Below, piece by piece: positions 1-8,653 of a DNA stretch of 64,000 nucleotides. Location: NCBI GenBank assembly GCA_900766195.1, contig CAAFUN010000108.1, positions 33,013-97,012 on the forward strand, written 5' to 3'. This DNA comes from an uncultured Bacteroides sp. GTDB lineage: Bacteria > Bacteroidota > Bacteroidia > Bacteroidales > Bacteroidaceae. A program made the translations under genes and the position numbers. The notes beneath the pieces are model-generated. The model worked only from the letters and a program-made list of their open reading frames with translations. It did no database searches and was not told where the DNA came from. How positions within the stretch are numbered: the first letter of the stretch is position 1; the number at the start of each line of letters is the position of its first letter.

Positions 1-74
1 CCGATAATAACACCAAAATAGAAGAGATCAAATGCAATGCCAGCAATCTGACCAGTTAAGACACTCCAATCCAT
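1..74 (-). CDS. Start of an unidentified, probably membrane-associated protein (cut by left edge)
   Basis: Reading leftward from an ATG at 74, 24 codons stay open to the window edge and begin MDWSVLTGQIAGIAFDLF. The visible peptide is hydrophobic and looks like the start of a membrane segment. A Bacteroidota-type -7 box (TATATTTG) lies about 110 bp upstream on the same strand, which supports a real gene start. A longer frame at 28..213 overlaps it and contains the promoter, so I prefer this shorter reading. The product cannot be identified from so little sequence. Confidence 0.5.
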   Translation of the reverse strand, partial: MDWSVLTGQIAGIAFDLFYFGVII

Positions 75-182
75 GATTTATACTTTTCTCACAGCTATAT
101 TGATATTTTGCCTCTCCATACTTCATGAGCCTTCGCAGAATAGCCTTTGTCAATTTAAGAAAGGAAGATAGAACATCAATGA

Positions 183-190
183 CAAATATA
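183..190 (-). promoter_or_regulatory. -7 promoter element of the left-edge gene
   Basis: The minus strand reads TATATTTG, an exact match to the Bacteroidota TAnnTTTG box. It would give a leader of about 100 nt before the ATG at 74. No clear -33 TTTG is seen. Confidence 0.45.
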
Positions 191-246
191 AGAAAAGGAA
201 GAATATATTTCACTATCAGTCACACTAATTAACACAGTATCTGCTT

Positions 247-289
247 AAAAAAAATCCCCCTCTACACTCCAATTAATGAGGTAGAGAGG
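247..289 (-). terminator. Terminator after the TonB-dependent beta-barrel gene
   Basis: On the minus strand, CCTCTCTAC pairs with GTAGAGGGG (one mismatch) across a 15-nt loop and is followed by a short GA and then eight T residues. It lies about 35 bp past the stop codon at 323, so it should end that transcript. Confidence 0.65.
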
Positions 290-322
290 AACTTCACAAA
301 AACAAGTTAGGGTTGTTTCTTT

Positions 323-3256
323 TTAGAAAGGACGACCACCGCCAAATCCACCGGGACGGCCTCCACCAGGGCCTCCAAAGCCAGGACCACCAGGACCACC
401 AAAACCAGAACGGCCTTTCATCTTTTCACGCGCTTCTTTGCCACCAAAGATGTTCAAACGATAAACAAAGTGGAGCATGCAATAGCTATTTATCCCATTA
501 TACTGTGTCACCGAACGTCCTGTAGCGCTCAACGAACGAGTGATATTACTTTGTTGCTTTAAGATGTCATACATTTCAAAGCTAATGGTAGCAGCACCTT
601 TCAATAGAGTTTGTGCTACTTGAGCATTCCATATTAATTCATTTTTATTCATACTGGCATCTGAATAACCTCTACGACTCTGATTGGCAATATTGGTAGA
701 AAGGCTCATGCTCCATGGCAAGTTAACATTTGTATTTGCTCCATAAGAGAACGTATAAGGTTTCTGATTATATTCCGGTCGCAATTCATTACGCTCGGAG
801 GTATATGAGATAGAACCGTTCAGCCCAAACTCAAACCAATTATTACGAAAACCTGCATTAAATCGCTCACCCAAAGTTAATCCCGTTGTTGTATTCTTAT
901 CTTCATTTTTTTTCATTTGATCAAACAAGTAGGCAACGTTATTCTGATAGTTAACAGTTGAGAAAGTATTTATGGTAAACCGCTTATCTTTCAAAGCTGT
1001 ATTGAAACCAAACATCCCGAAAGTACTCCAGTTGCCATTGATGTTTTTAGGAGTAGTAACAGTTACACCGGTTTGATTATTATATTCCGTACTATTGCTA
1101 ATACTATTCTGCGTAGCCGAAAAATTCACATGGGCAATAATACTTCGTTGATTCTCCGCATTAAAAGTATTATAGAACATTCTCATAGAATGGGTAAATG
1201 AAGGTTTCAGCCCTGGGTTACCCACCCTAATATTCAAAGGATTGGAATTATCTACAATTGGTAATAAGTCCTCCATACCCGGCTGACTGCTATTACCACG
1301 GTATGTTAAACGCAACTGGCTCACTTTAGAGAAACGGAAGCGCAAGTCCACATTTGGAGAGAAGTTAAATACAGTACGAGTAGTATCTGTCATATAATCT
1401 CCTTTAACATAAGACAATTTAGTGTTTTGCGGTTGGAAAGACATCCCTACACTCAACTGATATTTCTCGCGAATGAAACGTAATGAGATAGAAGCATTAT
1501 GGTTATAATACCGGTATTGAGCATACTTACTTAAACTATCCACAGCATTTTCTTCATAACCATTAGGCAATGGAGATTCTATTCCCCAATCGGTAAAGTT
1601 CCGCAAATCATAAGTGGTCTTATCACTTTTAGTATATTTATACTGAAACTGATAACTAAGTTGAAGAAATGTAGCCCGGGCAATTGGTTCACTATATGTC
1701 ATTTGAGCCATATAATTAAAATTCTTTGTTGGCATGTCAATATACTGATTACGAACCTGTATTGAGTCATTACCCAAATAGTTTTGCAACTGATAATAAT
1801 GGGTTGTAGCCTCAGTATACTGGTCATTGTTATTATTACCATAACCAAAACCACCTCTGAATGTGATATTCCGTCCCTTATTATTTAATTTTCTGTTTAT
1901 CTGGACTGTAGCATCAGTTGATACACTATTGGATTTAGTCAGTCCGTTACTATTTGTTGCATTAACACGTATATTTCTCAAAGGGTCATTTGTAGCTATC
2001 TGGTCCAAATTAAGATAATCATTAGGATTAGGAACTTTTAGATAAGGATCATCATTAAAAGTACTAGACTCTGAAATAGAACTATTATTTGTTTTCCCAT
2101 AAGAAAAGTTAGGGCGAAAAATAATATTGGTTAATGTATCCGGTTTCCACTCAAGGCGAAAATCGGTATTAAAAGATTTATTCTTATTCCAGTTGTGCGA
2201 GTTAGAATTAGAGTAAGAACTTCCTGTTTGCAAGAAACGTTCGGATGAATTGATACCTGCCACATCTGCATCACTTGAATTAAACCGGACACTACCACCC
2301 ATATCCAACTTAGAGGTCTCTGTCGCAAAATTTAGCCCAAATTCTTTCGGTGCATTCAATCCATTGTTCGGACGCCAACGTGGGCCACCTCCTCCACCGG
2401 AGAATCCCTGATCATTCACATTGTTGGCTGATCCTATAACTGATATTTGAGTTTTATCTACAAAGCGATTCATCATCCCCCTTCCTATATATCGATCATG
2501 ACTACCTACAGCTGCATCAAAATTACCAAACCAACCTTGATTCATTCCTTTCTTTACTGTAAGATCAAGCACCGTTTCCTCATCTCCATCATCAATTCCA
2601 GTAATTCGCGCCAGATCAGACTTCTTATCATATGTCTTGAGCTTGTCAATCATATCTACAGGCAAATTCTTCAATCCGGTTTTCACATCGCCTCCAAAGA
2701 ACTCTTTACCATCAACCATAATTTTCTTCACATCCTTACCATTGATCTTTATATTACCATCATCATCCACCTCAGCTCCCGGGAGTTTCTTAACCAACTC
2801 TTCCAGCATCGCCCCCTGTGGAGTACGATAAGCTGAAGAATTATAGACCAAAGTATCTTCCACTGCCTGAACTTGCGGTGCTTCAGCAGTAACCACTGCC
2901 TCGGACAGTAATACTGCATCCACTTTCAAAGAAATAGTACCCACATTTTTATTAGGAACAGATGAAGTCAGTTGCAAGGGCAAAAGCCTGTTCTGAAATC
3001 CCACATAAGATACTTTAAGAAGATAGCTTCCTGCTTTCACCTTTTTTGGTAAAGCAAAGTTTCCGTTTTGAGAAGTCATCGCACCCGTTATAAAAGTACT
3101 ATCCGGTAGTGATAGCAACTGAACAGAAGCCTGTATGGCAGGCTCTTTTGTATCCGCCTCAATAACATGTCCCGATACTGCAATAGCTGCACTCTGTGAG
3201 AAGGCGGAAAAAGTTGCCAGCAACAACATTGCCACCCCGGCAATCATTTTTTTCAT
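323..3256 (-). CDS. TonB-dependent outer-membrane beta-barrel protein with Gly-rich tail
   Basis: This 977-residue protein starts with a signal peptide (MKKMIAGVAMLLLATFSAFS). A carboxypeptidase-regulatory-like beta-sandwich follows (about residues 27-120), then a TonB plug-like segment (about 125-250) and a large barrel of the OMP_b-brl_3 type. This family is common in Bacteroidota and differs from SusC: the plug is degenerate and no SusD partner adjoins. Substrates are mostly unknown. After the last predicted strand (FVYRLNIF) comes a tail of about 35 residues made of GFGGPGG-like repeats and ending in Phe. It is monocistronic, with a terminator downstream. Assignment to the family is secure; the cargo is not. 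Confidence 0.85.
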   Translation of the reverse strand: MKKMIAGVAMLLLATFSAFSQSAAIAVSGHVIEADTKEPAIQASVQLLSLPDSTFITGAMTSQNGNFALPKKVKAGSYLLKVSYVGFQNRLLPLQLTSSVPNKNVGTISLKVDAVLLSEAVVTAEAPQVQAVEDTLVYNSSAYRTPQGAMLEELVKKLPGAEVDDDGNIKINGKDVKKIMVDGKEFFGGDVKTGLKNLPVDMIDKLKTYDKKSDLARITGIDDGDEETVLDLTVKKGMNQGWFGNFDAAVGSHDRYIGRGMMNRFVDKTQISVIGSANNVNDQGFSGGGGGPRWRPNNGLNAPKEFGLNFATETSKLDMGGSVRFNSSDADVAGINSSERFLQTGSSYSNSNSHNWNKNKSFNTDFRLEWKPDTLTNIIFRPNFSYGKTNNSSISESSTFNDDPYLKVPNPNDYLNLDQIATNDPLRNIRVNATNSNGLTKSNSVSTDATVQINRKLNNKGRNITFRGGFGYGNNNNDQYTEATTHYYQLQNYLGNDSIQVRNQYIDMPTKNFNYMAQMTYSEPIARATFLQLSYQFQYKYTKSDKTTYDLRNFTDWGIESPLPNGYEENAVDSLSKYAQYRYYNHNASISLRFIREKYQLSVGMSFQPQNTKLSYVKGDYMTDTTRTVFNFSPNVDLRFRFSKVSQLRLTYRGNSSQPGMEDLLPIVDNSNPLNIRVGNPGLKPSFTHSMRMFYNTFNAENQRSIIAHVNFSATQNSISNSTEYNNQTGVTVTTPKNINGNWSTFGMFGFNTALKDKRFTINTFSTVNYQNNVAYLFDQMKKNEDKNTTTGLTLGERFNAGFRNNWFEFGLNGSISYTSERNELRPEYNQKPYTFSYGANTNVNLPWSMSLSTNIANQSRRGYSDASMNKNELIWNAQVAQTLLKGAATISFEMYDILKQQSNITRSLSATGRSVTQYNGINSYCMLHFVYRLNIFGGKEAREKMKGRSGFGGPGGPGFGGPGGGRPGGFGGGRPF

Positions 3257-3703
3257 TTGTTCATATTTAATAAGTCAACACTCAATCTTTCTTTTTATAC
3301 TGTTTGATTTGACGCATATTGTGCGTAAAAGTTTAATTTACTAGTAACAAATTTCTGAATATTATTGATTATTATGTAAAAAAACAAATGGCAAGTCTTT
3401 ATTTCCATACAGATTATCAATCTTAATTTCTGATAATCAAGCATTAGGAATCATATCATCAAATAGAATAAAAAAAACCACCAGTAGCTTATATATACTA
3501 ATTAAAGGCCAAGAATTAATTGAGCTACTATCATTTTCACCAAGAATATCGGCACTTTTAAGGCAATCTGTGTCTAAAACCTTAATTTTACCTGTATCTT
3601 TGTCAACTGAAAGAAAATTAAAAGTTATAATACTGCTCTGCATACATGCTTTATAGACCAGATCTATATTGCTACAACATGAGCCGCCAAACTAAAAGTT
3701 TTT
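3257..3703. other. Divergent intergenic region upstream of aroB
   Basis: This 447-bp spacer separates the TonB-type gene (minus) from aroB (plus). It holds the aroB -7 box at 3595-3602 and an 8-bp perfect inverted repeat, GATTATCA at 3412-3419 with TGATAATC at 3431-3438. A short minus-strand open frame at 3437-3643 spans the aroB promoter, has no recognisable domain and is probably not a gene. I see no clear promoter for the minus-strand gene. Confidence 0.5.
3595..3602 (+). promoter_or_regulatory. -7 promoter element of aroB
   Basis: TATCTTTG matches TAnnTTTG exactly and sits about 100 bp before the aroB start. No good -33 TTTG is seen. Confidence 0.5.
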
Positions 3704-4759
3704 ATGAGTAAACAAGATATTATACTGTGCGAAAGTTTACAAAAGACATTAACGCACATCCTACAACAATGTTCTTTCGATAAATTATATGTTCTAACTG
3801 ATGAACATACCCACACGCTCTGTCTCCCACAGTTAAGAGATTCACTTCCTCAAGCCAATGAAATCATTATAGGCTCAGGCGATGTACACAAAACATTGGA
3901 TACTCTTGCATCTGTGTGGCAATATTTAAGCGAAGAAGGAGCATCACGTCACTCCTTACTGATCAATCTGGGAGGAGGAATGGTTACAGATTTAGGTGGT
4001 TTTGCCGCTTCTACCTTTAAGAGGGGCATAACTTACATCAATATACCAACCACATTACTTGCCATGGTAGATGCCGCCGTAGGAGGTAAAACAGGTGTAA
4101 ACTTCAACGGATTAAAAAATGAAATAGGTGTATTTTCACCTGCTGCTTATGTCATTCTAGAAACAGAGTTTCTTCGCAGTCTTGATGCTCAGAATTTTTT
4201 CTCCGGATATGCCGAGATGCTTAAACATGGCTTGATTAGTACCACGGAACATTGGGCAGAACTATTAGCTTTTGACACTGAAAAGATTGATTATACCGAA
4301 TTGAAAGATTTGGTAGGACGTTCGGTACAGGTAAAAGAACAAATTGTAGCGGAAGATCCTTTGGAACATGGTATTCGTAAAGCATTAAATTTGGGTCACA
4401 CCGTGGGGCATGCTTTCGAAAGTCTAGCACTGGCTCAGCAACAACCCGTCTTACACGGCTATGCCGTAGCATGGGGAATTGTTTGCGAACTTTACCTTTC
4501 CCATATAAAGGTCGGTTTTCCTGCTGACAAAATGCGTCAAACCATACAGTTCATTCGCCAGAATTATGGAAGTTATCTATTTGATTGCAAACAATATGAC
4601 AAGCTATATGAACTAATGAAACATGACAAGAAGAATACAGACGGAGTAATTAATTTCACCTTATTAAAACAGATTGGTGACATCAGCCTCAACGAAACAG
4701 CAGATAAAGATACCATATTTCAGATGTTCGACTTCTATCGTGAATGCATGGGTCAATAA
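3704..4759 (+). CDS. aroB: 3-dehydroquinate synthase
   Basis: This 351-residue enzyme catalyses the second shikimate-pathway step, cyclising DAHP to 3-dehydroquinate with NAD+ and a divalent metal in the cytoplasm. The NAD-binding stretch GGGMVTDLGGFAAST (about residues 90-105) is present. So are the substrate-loop run TLLAMVDAAVGGKTG and the metal-ligand region ALNLGHTVGHAFES (about 225-240). Length is normal for AroB. The first ATG of the frame is used; an upstream ATG at 3679 is in another frame. aroA lies 27 kb away, so the pathway is not clustered here. Confidence 0.96.
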   Translation: MSKQDIILCESLQKTLTHILQQCSFDKLYVLTDEHTHTLCLPQLRDSLPQANEIIIGSGDVHKTLDTLASVWQYLSEEGASRHSLLINLGGGMVTDLGGFAASTFKRGITYINIPTTLLAMVDAAVGGKTGVNFNGLKNEIGVFSPAAYVILETEFLRSLDAQNFFSGYAEMLKHGLISTTEHWAELLAFDTEKIDYTELKDLVGRSVQVKEQIVAEDPLEHGIRKALNLGHTVGHAFESLALAQQQPVLHGYAVAWGIVCELYLSHIKVGFPADKMRQTIQFIRQNYGSYLFDCKQYDKLYELMKHDKKNTDGVINFTLLKQIGDISLNETADKDTIFQMFDFYRECMGQ

Positions 4760-4834
4760 ATCTAACGTCATCATATCCGACAGTATTTTGCAAGAAAAGC
4801 GCAAGAAAGAAACAAGAATTTAGTTCTTTAAACA

Positions 4835-4865
4835 TTTGCATTTTAAAAATAAAGCAGTACTTTTG
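4835..4865 (+). promoter_or_regulatory. Promoter of tRNA-Pro (full -33/-7 match)
   Basis: TTTG at 4835-4838 and TACTTTTG at 4858-4865 are separated by exactly 19 bp, an ideal Bacteroidota promoter. It lies about 12 bp before the mature tRNA 5' end and is one of the best promoter matches in the window. Confidence 0.8.
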
Positions 4866-4876
4866 CATCCGCAATT

Positions 4877-4951
4877 CGGGGTGTAGCTCAGCCCGGTTAG
4901 AGTACTCGTCTGGGGGGCGAGTGGTCGCTGGTTCGAATCCAGTCACCCCGA
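4877..4951 (+). tRNA. tRNA-Pro (anticodon GGG)
   Basis: A cloverleaf can be drawn. The acceptor CGGGGTG pairs with CACCCCG with discriminator A, the D stem is GCTC/GAGT, and the anticodon stem CTCGT/GCGAG has one G-T pair. The loop CTGGGGG places GGG at positions 34-36, and the T arm contains GGTTCGAATCC. GGG reads proline codons. CCA is not encoded. It has its own promoter and terminator, so it is a single-gene unit. No duplicated 3' end suggesting an integration site was noticed nearby. Confidence 0.95.
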
Positions 4952-4959
4952 CTAACCGT

Positions 4960-4996
4960 AAAGCATTGACAATCATTAGATTGTCAATGCTTTTTG
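4960..4996 (+). terminator. Terminator of tRNA-Pro
   Basis: AAAGCATTGACAATC (4960-4974) pairs perfectly over 15 bp with 4979-4993 across the 4-nt loop ATTA, followed by Ts. It starts nine bases after the tRNA end. Confidence 0.85.
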
Positions 4997-5260
4997 TTTT
5001 GAAAAATATCATTTAAAACTGTGCTTTAAAAGCTGATTCAAACACTTTGTTTAAACTGAGGTTTAAACCGAAATTAAATCATGAGCACTACAATGGATCA
5101 TACCGAAATCCTGAGGGATTGAATGATTAAGCATAAATTTTAGATAATCTGAATAAGAAAAAGGGATATACCAGTTTTGGCATATCCCCCCTTTTCTATT
5201 ACGATCATTAGTACAAACTAATAAACAGCCATCTATAAAAATAGTTTAGCACCAAAAGTA
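4997..5260. other. Intergenic region between tRNA-Pro and the GH2 gene
   Basis: No gene is seen. The right half contains the terminator of the GH2 gene (5157-5188). The left half is AT-rich and has two TTTAAAC copies near 5055, without a clear role. Confidence 0.5.
5157..5188 (-). terminator. Terminator of the GH2 gene
   Basis: On the minus strand GGGATATGCCA pairs with TGGTATATCCC (one G-T pair) across the loop AAAC and is followed by TTTTTCTT. It lies about 70 bp past the GH2 stop codon and closes the polysaccharide locus on this side. Confidence 0.75.
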
Positions 5261-8200
5261 CTAATTATGCGACGGAGCTAAATTTATAGTATATGCAAAT
5301 TCTGTATTATCTGACCAAATTAAATATGGATCAAGTGGTTTAGGACCACAACCGTTGGAACCTACACCTAATGTTTTGGAAGCAAGAGTAAACACTGTAG
5401 CTTGGCTCTTAGGCAGATCAATCTTATATTCCACATTTTGCATTTGCTCATCTGTATGAGGTAATGCAGAGAACTGCATCAGATTTTTATCGGAATGAAA
5501 TGAGAATGAAGGCATACCGCTTCCACTCAAATCTGCCCAACGGACTTCCTCATGATTACCACGCTCCATCGGTTTTTCATACTCATATTGGTTGTTTACA
5601 TACAATTTGTAAAGACCGATATCCTGAGCAGTTTTACGATCAGCATAGTTCTCTATCGGACCACGCCCGAAATAGGTCACACAATCAAGTTTCCTATCAA
5701 GCAAAAAACGTACACCAAGACGTGCCAGATTAATGCGCTCACCTGTAAAATTGACCTTATTATCAACAATAACACAACCATTACCATTAATCAAATAAGT
5801 TGTAGTGTGAAGCGCTCCAAATCCTTGTTTTCCATCAGCTTTCACTACAGAAATAACTTTCACGGAATATTTATCTACAGGCTTCACCTCAAAACTGACC
5901 AATGAATATTTCAGACTATCTACCCCATATTTCTCCCACTCACGAAAAGCCCACATATCATCATTCCGATGTGCAGCACGCCATAAATGGAGTCTGGGAC
6001 CACCATCGACTGTCAGGACATTGGTTCCATCTTTAACAAGCCGAACCAAGAAGCCACTTTTTGTATCGAAGGTTAAAGAGAATTGCCGACCAGAGACAGT
6101 AACAGTTTGGCTATTCTTTTCTACTGTCACCAGATTTAGCGACTGTGCAGCAGCTGTAGAGGCAGCATTGATAATAGGCAATTTAAATTGTTCCGAAGCA
6201 ACTTCAAAACCCTTTTCTGACCATAACGTTTTTGTTTTTTGTCGATAAGAAATACGTAAGAAATATTCGGCATCAGGCTTTGGGTTTTCCACCTTATAAG
6301 GAACGGTAGTCATCACTTCAGAACGGGGAGCAACAAAAGGTATATCTAGCTTTCCAGAAGCAATTTCCCTGCCGTCTTCAGACAATGTCCAAAATCCATC
6401 AAATCCATCGAGAGAGATGAACTGATATTTATTCCGTATTAAAACCGATTCCTTGGAAGGATCCGTCAGTTTTGTATCAATCCACTGAAAATCCTTTTTC
6501 ATTTCAGGATAATGGGGTTTCATACTACTTCCTTCAGTAGACCTATCATACGAAACCACTCCCTTATGAATAAAATAATGGTCGTTGGGATATTCGCCAA
6601 ACCCGCCACCATAGGCCAGTATAGGATGATTAGGATCACGTTTGTTCCACAATGCTTGATCCTGATATTCCCAAATAGCTCCCCCTAATATTTCCGGATA
6701 GTTATCAAACACCGCAGAATATTCGGCCAATGAACCCATAGAGTTAAACATGGCATGAGCAAATTCACAAATATAAAACGGCTTTTTAAGTTCCTTATTC
6801 TGAGCTACTTTTATAAAACTATCGGGTGTACCATACATCCTGCCGTCAAAGTCGGAAGGGTTCTTCTCACCAATTCCAAAACGTTCATAATGAACAAAAC
6901 GCGTAGGATCTATTTCTTTCACCTTGTGCATTGCCGCCACAAAGTTGGAACCCACTCCACCACACTCATTACCAAGCGACCAGATTATCACCGAAGGATG
7001 ATTTTTAAAATTTTCCACATTGGCAACATTACGATCTATAATAGCAGCTTTCATCAGCGGTTCTTCGTCAAAACGTCCATCATAACCGTGACATTCGCAA
7101 TTGGCCTCTGCTACGAGCCAAATTCCCCACTCGTCACATAGCTCATACCAACGCGGATCATCGGAATAATGACACGTTCTCACATGATTGCAATTACCCT
7201 GTTTTATCACTTGTAGATCCCTGATCATCTGTTCTTCAGTAACCGCATGACCCACGTTGGACCAATGTTCATGCCGGTTAACTCCTTTCAGTTTAATAGG
7301 GACACCATTAACAGTCATGATTCTACCATTAATTTCCAATTTACGAAAACCTACTTTAGAAGACAATATTTCTCCTTCAGAACCAGACAACACAACTGTG
7401 TAAAGATTCGGAGTCTCAGCGGTCCATTTCTCTGGTGCATTAACATCCATTGTTATCGTGAATTGTTCCTCTTGTCCGCCGGTAAGGCTTATTCCTTTCA
7501 CCGTGTTTTTTGCCACTTCCTTTCCCTGCTTATCATATAGGGTTGCAGTAAATGTTTGTTTCTTACTCTTTTTCACTCCATAGTTCTTTATCTTTGCAGC
7601 TATTTCAAGTGTCGCATTTTTATATTCTTTGTCAAGGTCTTGTTTTACAAAAAAATCTCGTATATGCGTTTGAGGCGCACTCCATAGCGTCACGTTGCGA
7701 AAGATACCATGCAGTCTCCACATATCTTGATCTTCCAACCATGTACCCGAACTGTACTGATAAACTTCAACGGCCAACGTATTCTTCCCACTATGAACAA
7801 ACGGAGTAAGATCAAATTCAGCAGCATTGCGGCTATTTACACTGTATCCTACCTTTTTCCCATTAACCCAAATAAAGAAAGCACTATCCACCCCGTCGAA
7901 AGTGATAAAAATACGACGCCCATTCCAAGCGGAAGGAATATCAAAATCCCGACGATAGCTTCCCACCGGATTACGTTCTTTATATGCAGTATATCGAGGC
8001 TCAGGTTCACTCATTACATGAGGAAAATCTCGCTTTATGGTATAACCTATATTTCTGTAAAAAGGAGTACCATATCCTTGAACCTCCCAATTGGAAGGAA
8101 CAGATATTTCTTTCCAGGTAGATACATCATAATCCGGCTTGTAAAAATCAACAGGACGTACTTCGGGAGTTGGAACCCAATTAAATTTCCACATACCGTT

Positions 8201-8431
8201 TAACACACGGCAAAAGGATGAAGCATGCCGATTAGCAGCAAGTGCCTCCTGCAAATTAGCATACGGCATCAATGTTGCATGGTATGCCTCCTTATTTATA
8301 CCCAAGCACTCGGTATTCTCAAGTTCGGGGGGAATCGGTGCTTTTCCCAAAGATTGAGAATATACACTACAAGTGAAAGTTAACAACATCACCACTAAGT
8401 AAAAGAGCTTACTTTTTCTACGGTTTTTCAT
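5261..8431 (-). CDS. GH2 beta-galactosidase, LacZ-like, secreted
   Basis: This 1056-residue protein has an N-terminal signal peptide (to about residue 26) and the full LacZ-like order: jelly-roll sugar-binding domain (about 75-250), Ig-like domain (about 255-370), TIM barrel (about 375-670), small beta domain and C-terminal galactose-mutarotase-like domain (about 780-1050). The acid/base is Glu489 in IIWSLGNEC and the nucleophile Glu556 in FYICEFAHAM, both in LacZ-type contexts. It should cleave terminal beta-galactosides in the periplasm. Other GH2 specificities are possible, but the LacZ motifs favour galactose. It has its own -7 box, and a terminator-like hairpin separates it from the GH76 gene. 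It is probably co-regulated with the locus but separately transcribed. Confidence 0.88.
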   Translation of the reverse strand: MKNRRKSKLFYLVVMLLTFTCSVYSQSLGKAPIPPELENTECLGINKEAYHATLMPYANLQEALAANRHASSFCRVLNGMWKFNWVPTPEVRPVDFYKPDYDVSTWKEISVPSNWEVQGYGTPFYRNIGYTIKRDFPHVMSEPEPRYTAYKERNPVGSYRRDFDIPSAWNGRRIFITFDGVDSAFFIWVNGKKVGYSVNSRNAAEFDLTPFVHSGKNTLAVEVYQYSSGTWLEDQDMWRLHGIFRNVTLWSAPQTHIRDFFVKQDLDKEYKNATLEIAAKIKNYGVKKSKKQTFTATLYDKQGKEVAKNTVKGISLTGGQEEQFTITMDVNAPEKWTAETPNLYTVVLSGSEGEILSSKVGFRKLEINGRIMTVNGVPIKLKGVNRHEHWSNVGHAVTEEQMIRDLQVIKQGNCNHVRTCHYSDDPRWYELCDEWGIWLVAEANCECHGYDGRFDEEPLMKAAIIDRNVANVENFKNHPSVIIWSLGNECGGVGSNFVAAMHKVKEIDPTRFVHYERFGIGEKNPSDFDGRMYGTPDSFIKVAQNKELKKPFYICEFAHAMFNSMGSLAEYSAVFDNYPEILGGAIWEYQDQALWNKRDPNHPILAYGGGFGEYPNDHYFIHKGVVSYDRSTEGSSMKPHYPEMKKDFQWIDTKLTDPSKESVLIRNKYQFISLDGFDGFWTLSEDGREIASGKLDIPFVAPRSEVMTTVPYKVENPKPDAEYFLRISYRQKTKTLWSEKGFEVASEQFKLPIINAASTAAAQSLNLVTVEKNSQTVTVSGRQFSLTFDTKSGFLVRLVKDGTNVLTVDGGPRLHLWRAAHRNDDMWAFREWEKYGVDSLKYSLVSFEVKPVDKYSVKVISVVKADGKQGFGALHTTTYLINGNGCVIVDNKVNFTGERINLARLGVRFLLDRKLDCVTYFGRGPIENYADRKTAQDIGLYKLYVNNQYEYEKPMERGNHEEVRWADLSGSGMPSFSFHSDKNLMQFSALPHTDEQMQNVEYKIDLPKSQATVFTLASKTLGVGSNGCGPKPLDPYLIWSDNTEFAYTINLAPSHN

Positions 8432-8471
8432 ACTGAATAAATTAATATTTAAGTTATATTGAATATTACAT

Positions 8472-8479
8472 CAAAGCTA
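8472..8479 (-). promoter_or_regulatory. -7 promoter element of the GH2 gene
   Basis: The minus strand reads TAGCTTTG, an exact TAnnTTTG match about 40 bp before the GH2 start. A TTTG lies upstream at 8502-8505, but with 22 bp spacing instead of 19. Confidence 0.5.
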
Positions 8480-8492
8480 ATAATAAAATCCC

Positions 8493-8535
8493 AAAAAGCT
8501 GCAAACGATGGCATTATTCCATTAGTTTACAGCTT
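8493..8535 (-). terminator. Likely terminator of the susCD-GH76 operon
   Basis: On the minus strand AAGCTG-T-AAAC pairs with GTTT-G-CAGCTT (10 pairs, one mismatch) around an 18-nt loop, and the second arm runs into five Ts. It lies about 120 bp past the GH76 stop and just upstream of the GH2 promoter, so it would insulate the two units. Confidence 0.45.
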
Positions 8536-8555
8536 TTAATGCATACATATTTCAT

Positions 8556-8579
8556 TGCTGAATACAAATATTCAGCAAT
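8556..8579. repeat. 10-bp perfect inverted repeat between GH76 and GH2 genes
   Basis: TTGCTGAATA (8556-8565) is repeated inverted at 8570-8579 with a 4-bp centre (CAAA). There is no T-run on either strand, so it is more likely an operator or RNA hairpin than a terminator. No other copy was noticed in the window. Confidence 0.5.
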
Positions 8580-8653
8580 AGATATTCTTAAGAAATTTGG
8601 CTATGCCTACACTTACCTTAATTGAAAATAAACTTATAGCCAAAATCATAATC

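Noticed and set aside
28..213. 61-codon minus-strand open frame at the left edge
   Set aside because: It contains the -7 box of the shorter frame starting at 74, and its C-terminal part is the wrong frame of that gene.
2447..2836. 129-codon plus-strand open frame inside the left TonB-type gene
   Set aside because: It is antisense to a clear coding region with intact domains; the same holds for the many other antisense frames inside dnaE, GH2 and the fumarase gene.
3437..3643. 68-codon minus-strand open frame between the TonB-type gene and aroB
   Set aside because: It spans the aroB -7 promoter, has no domain or signal pattern and no promoter of its own, so it is probably chance.
4877..4951. 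tRNA-Pro as an integration site
   Set aside because: No integrase gene and no repeat of the tRNA 3' end were noticed in the neighbouring genes; the flanks are ordinary.
4689..5012. Open frames on both strands across tRNA-Pro
   Set aside because: They run through the tRNA and its terminator and have no protein features.
8556..8579. Terminator of the GH76 gene
   Set aside because: The 10-bp hairpin is perfect but has no T-run on either strand; the hairpin at 8493-8535 is the better terminator.
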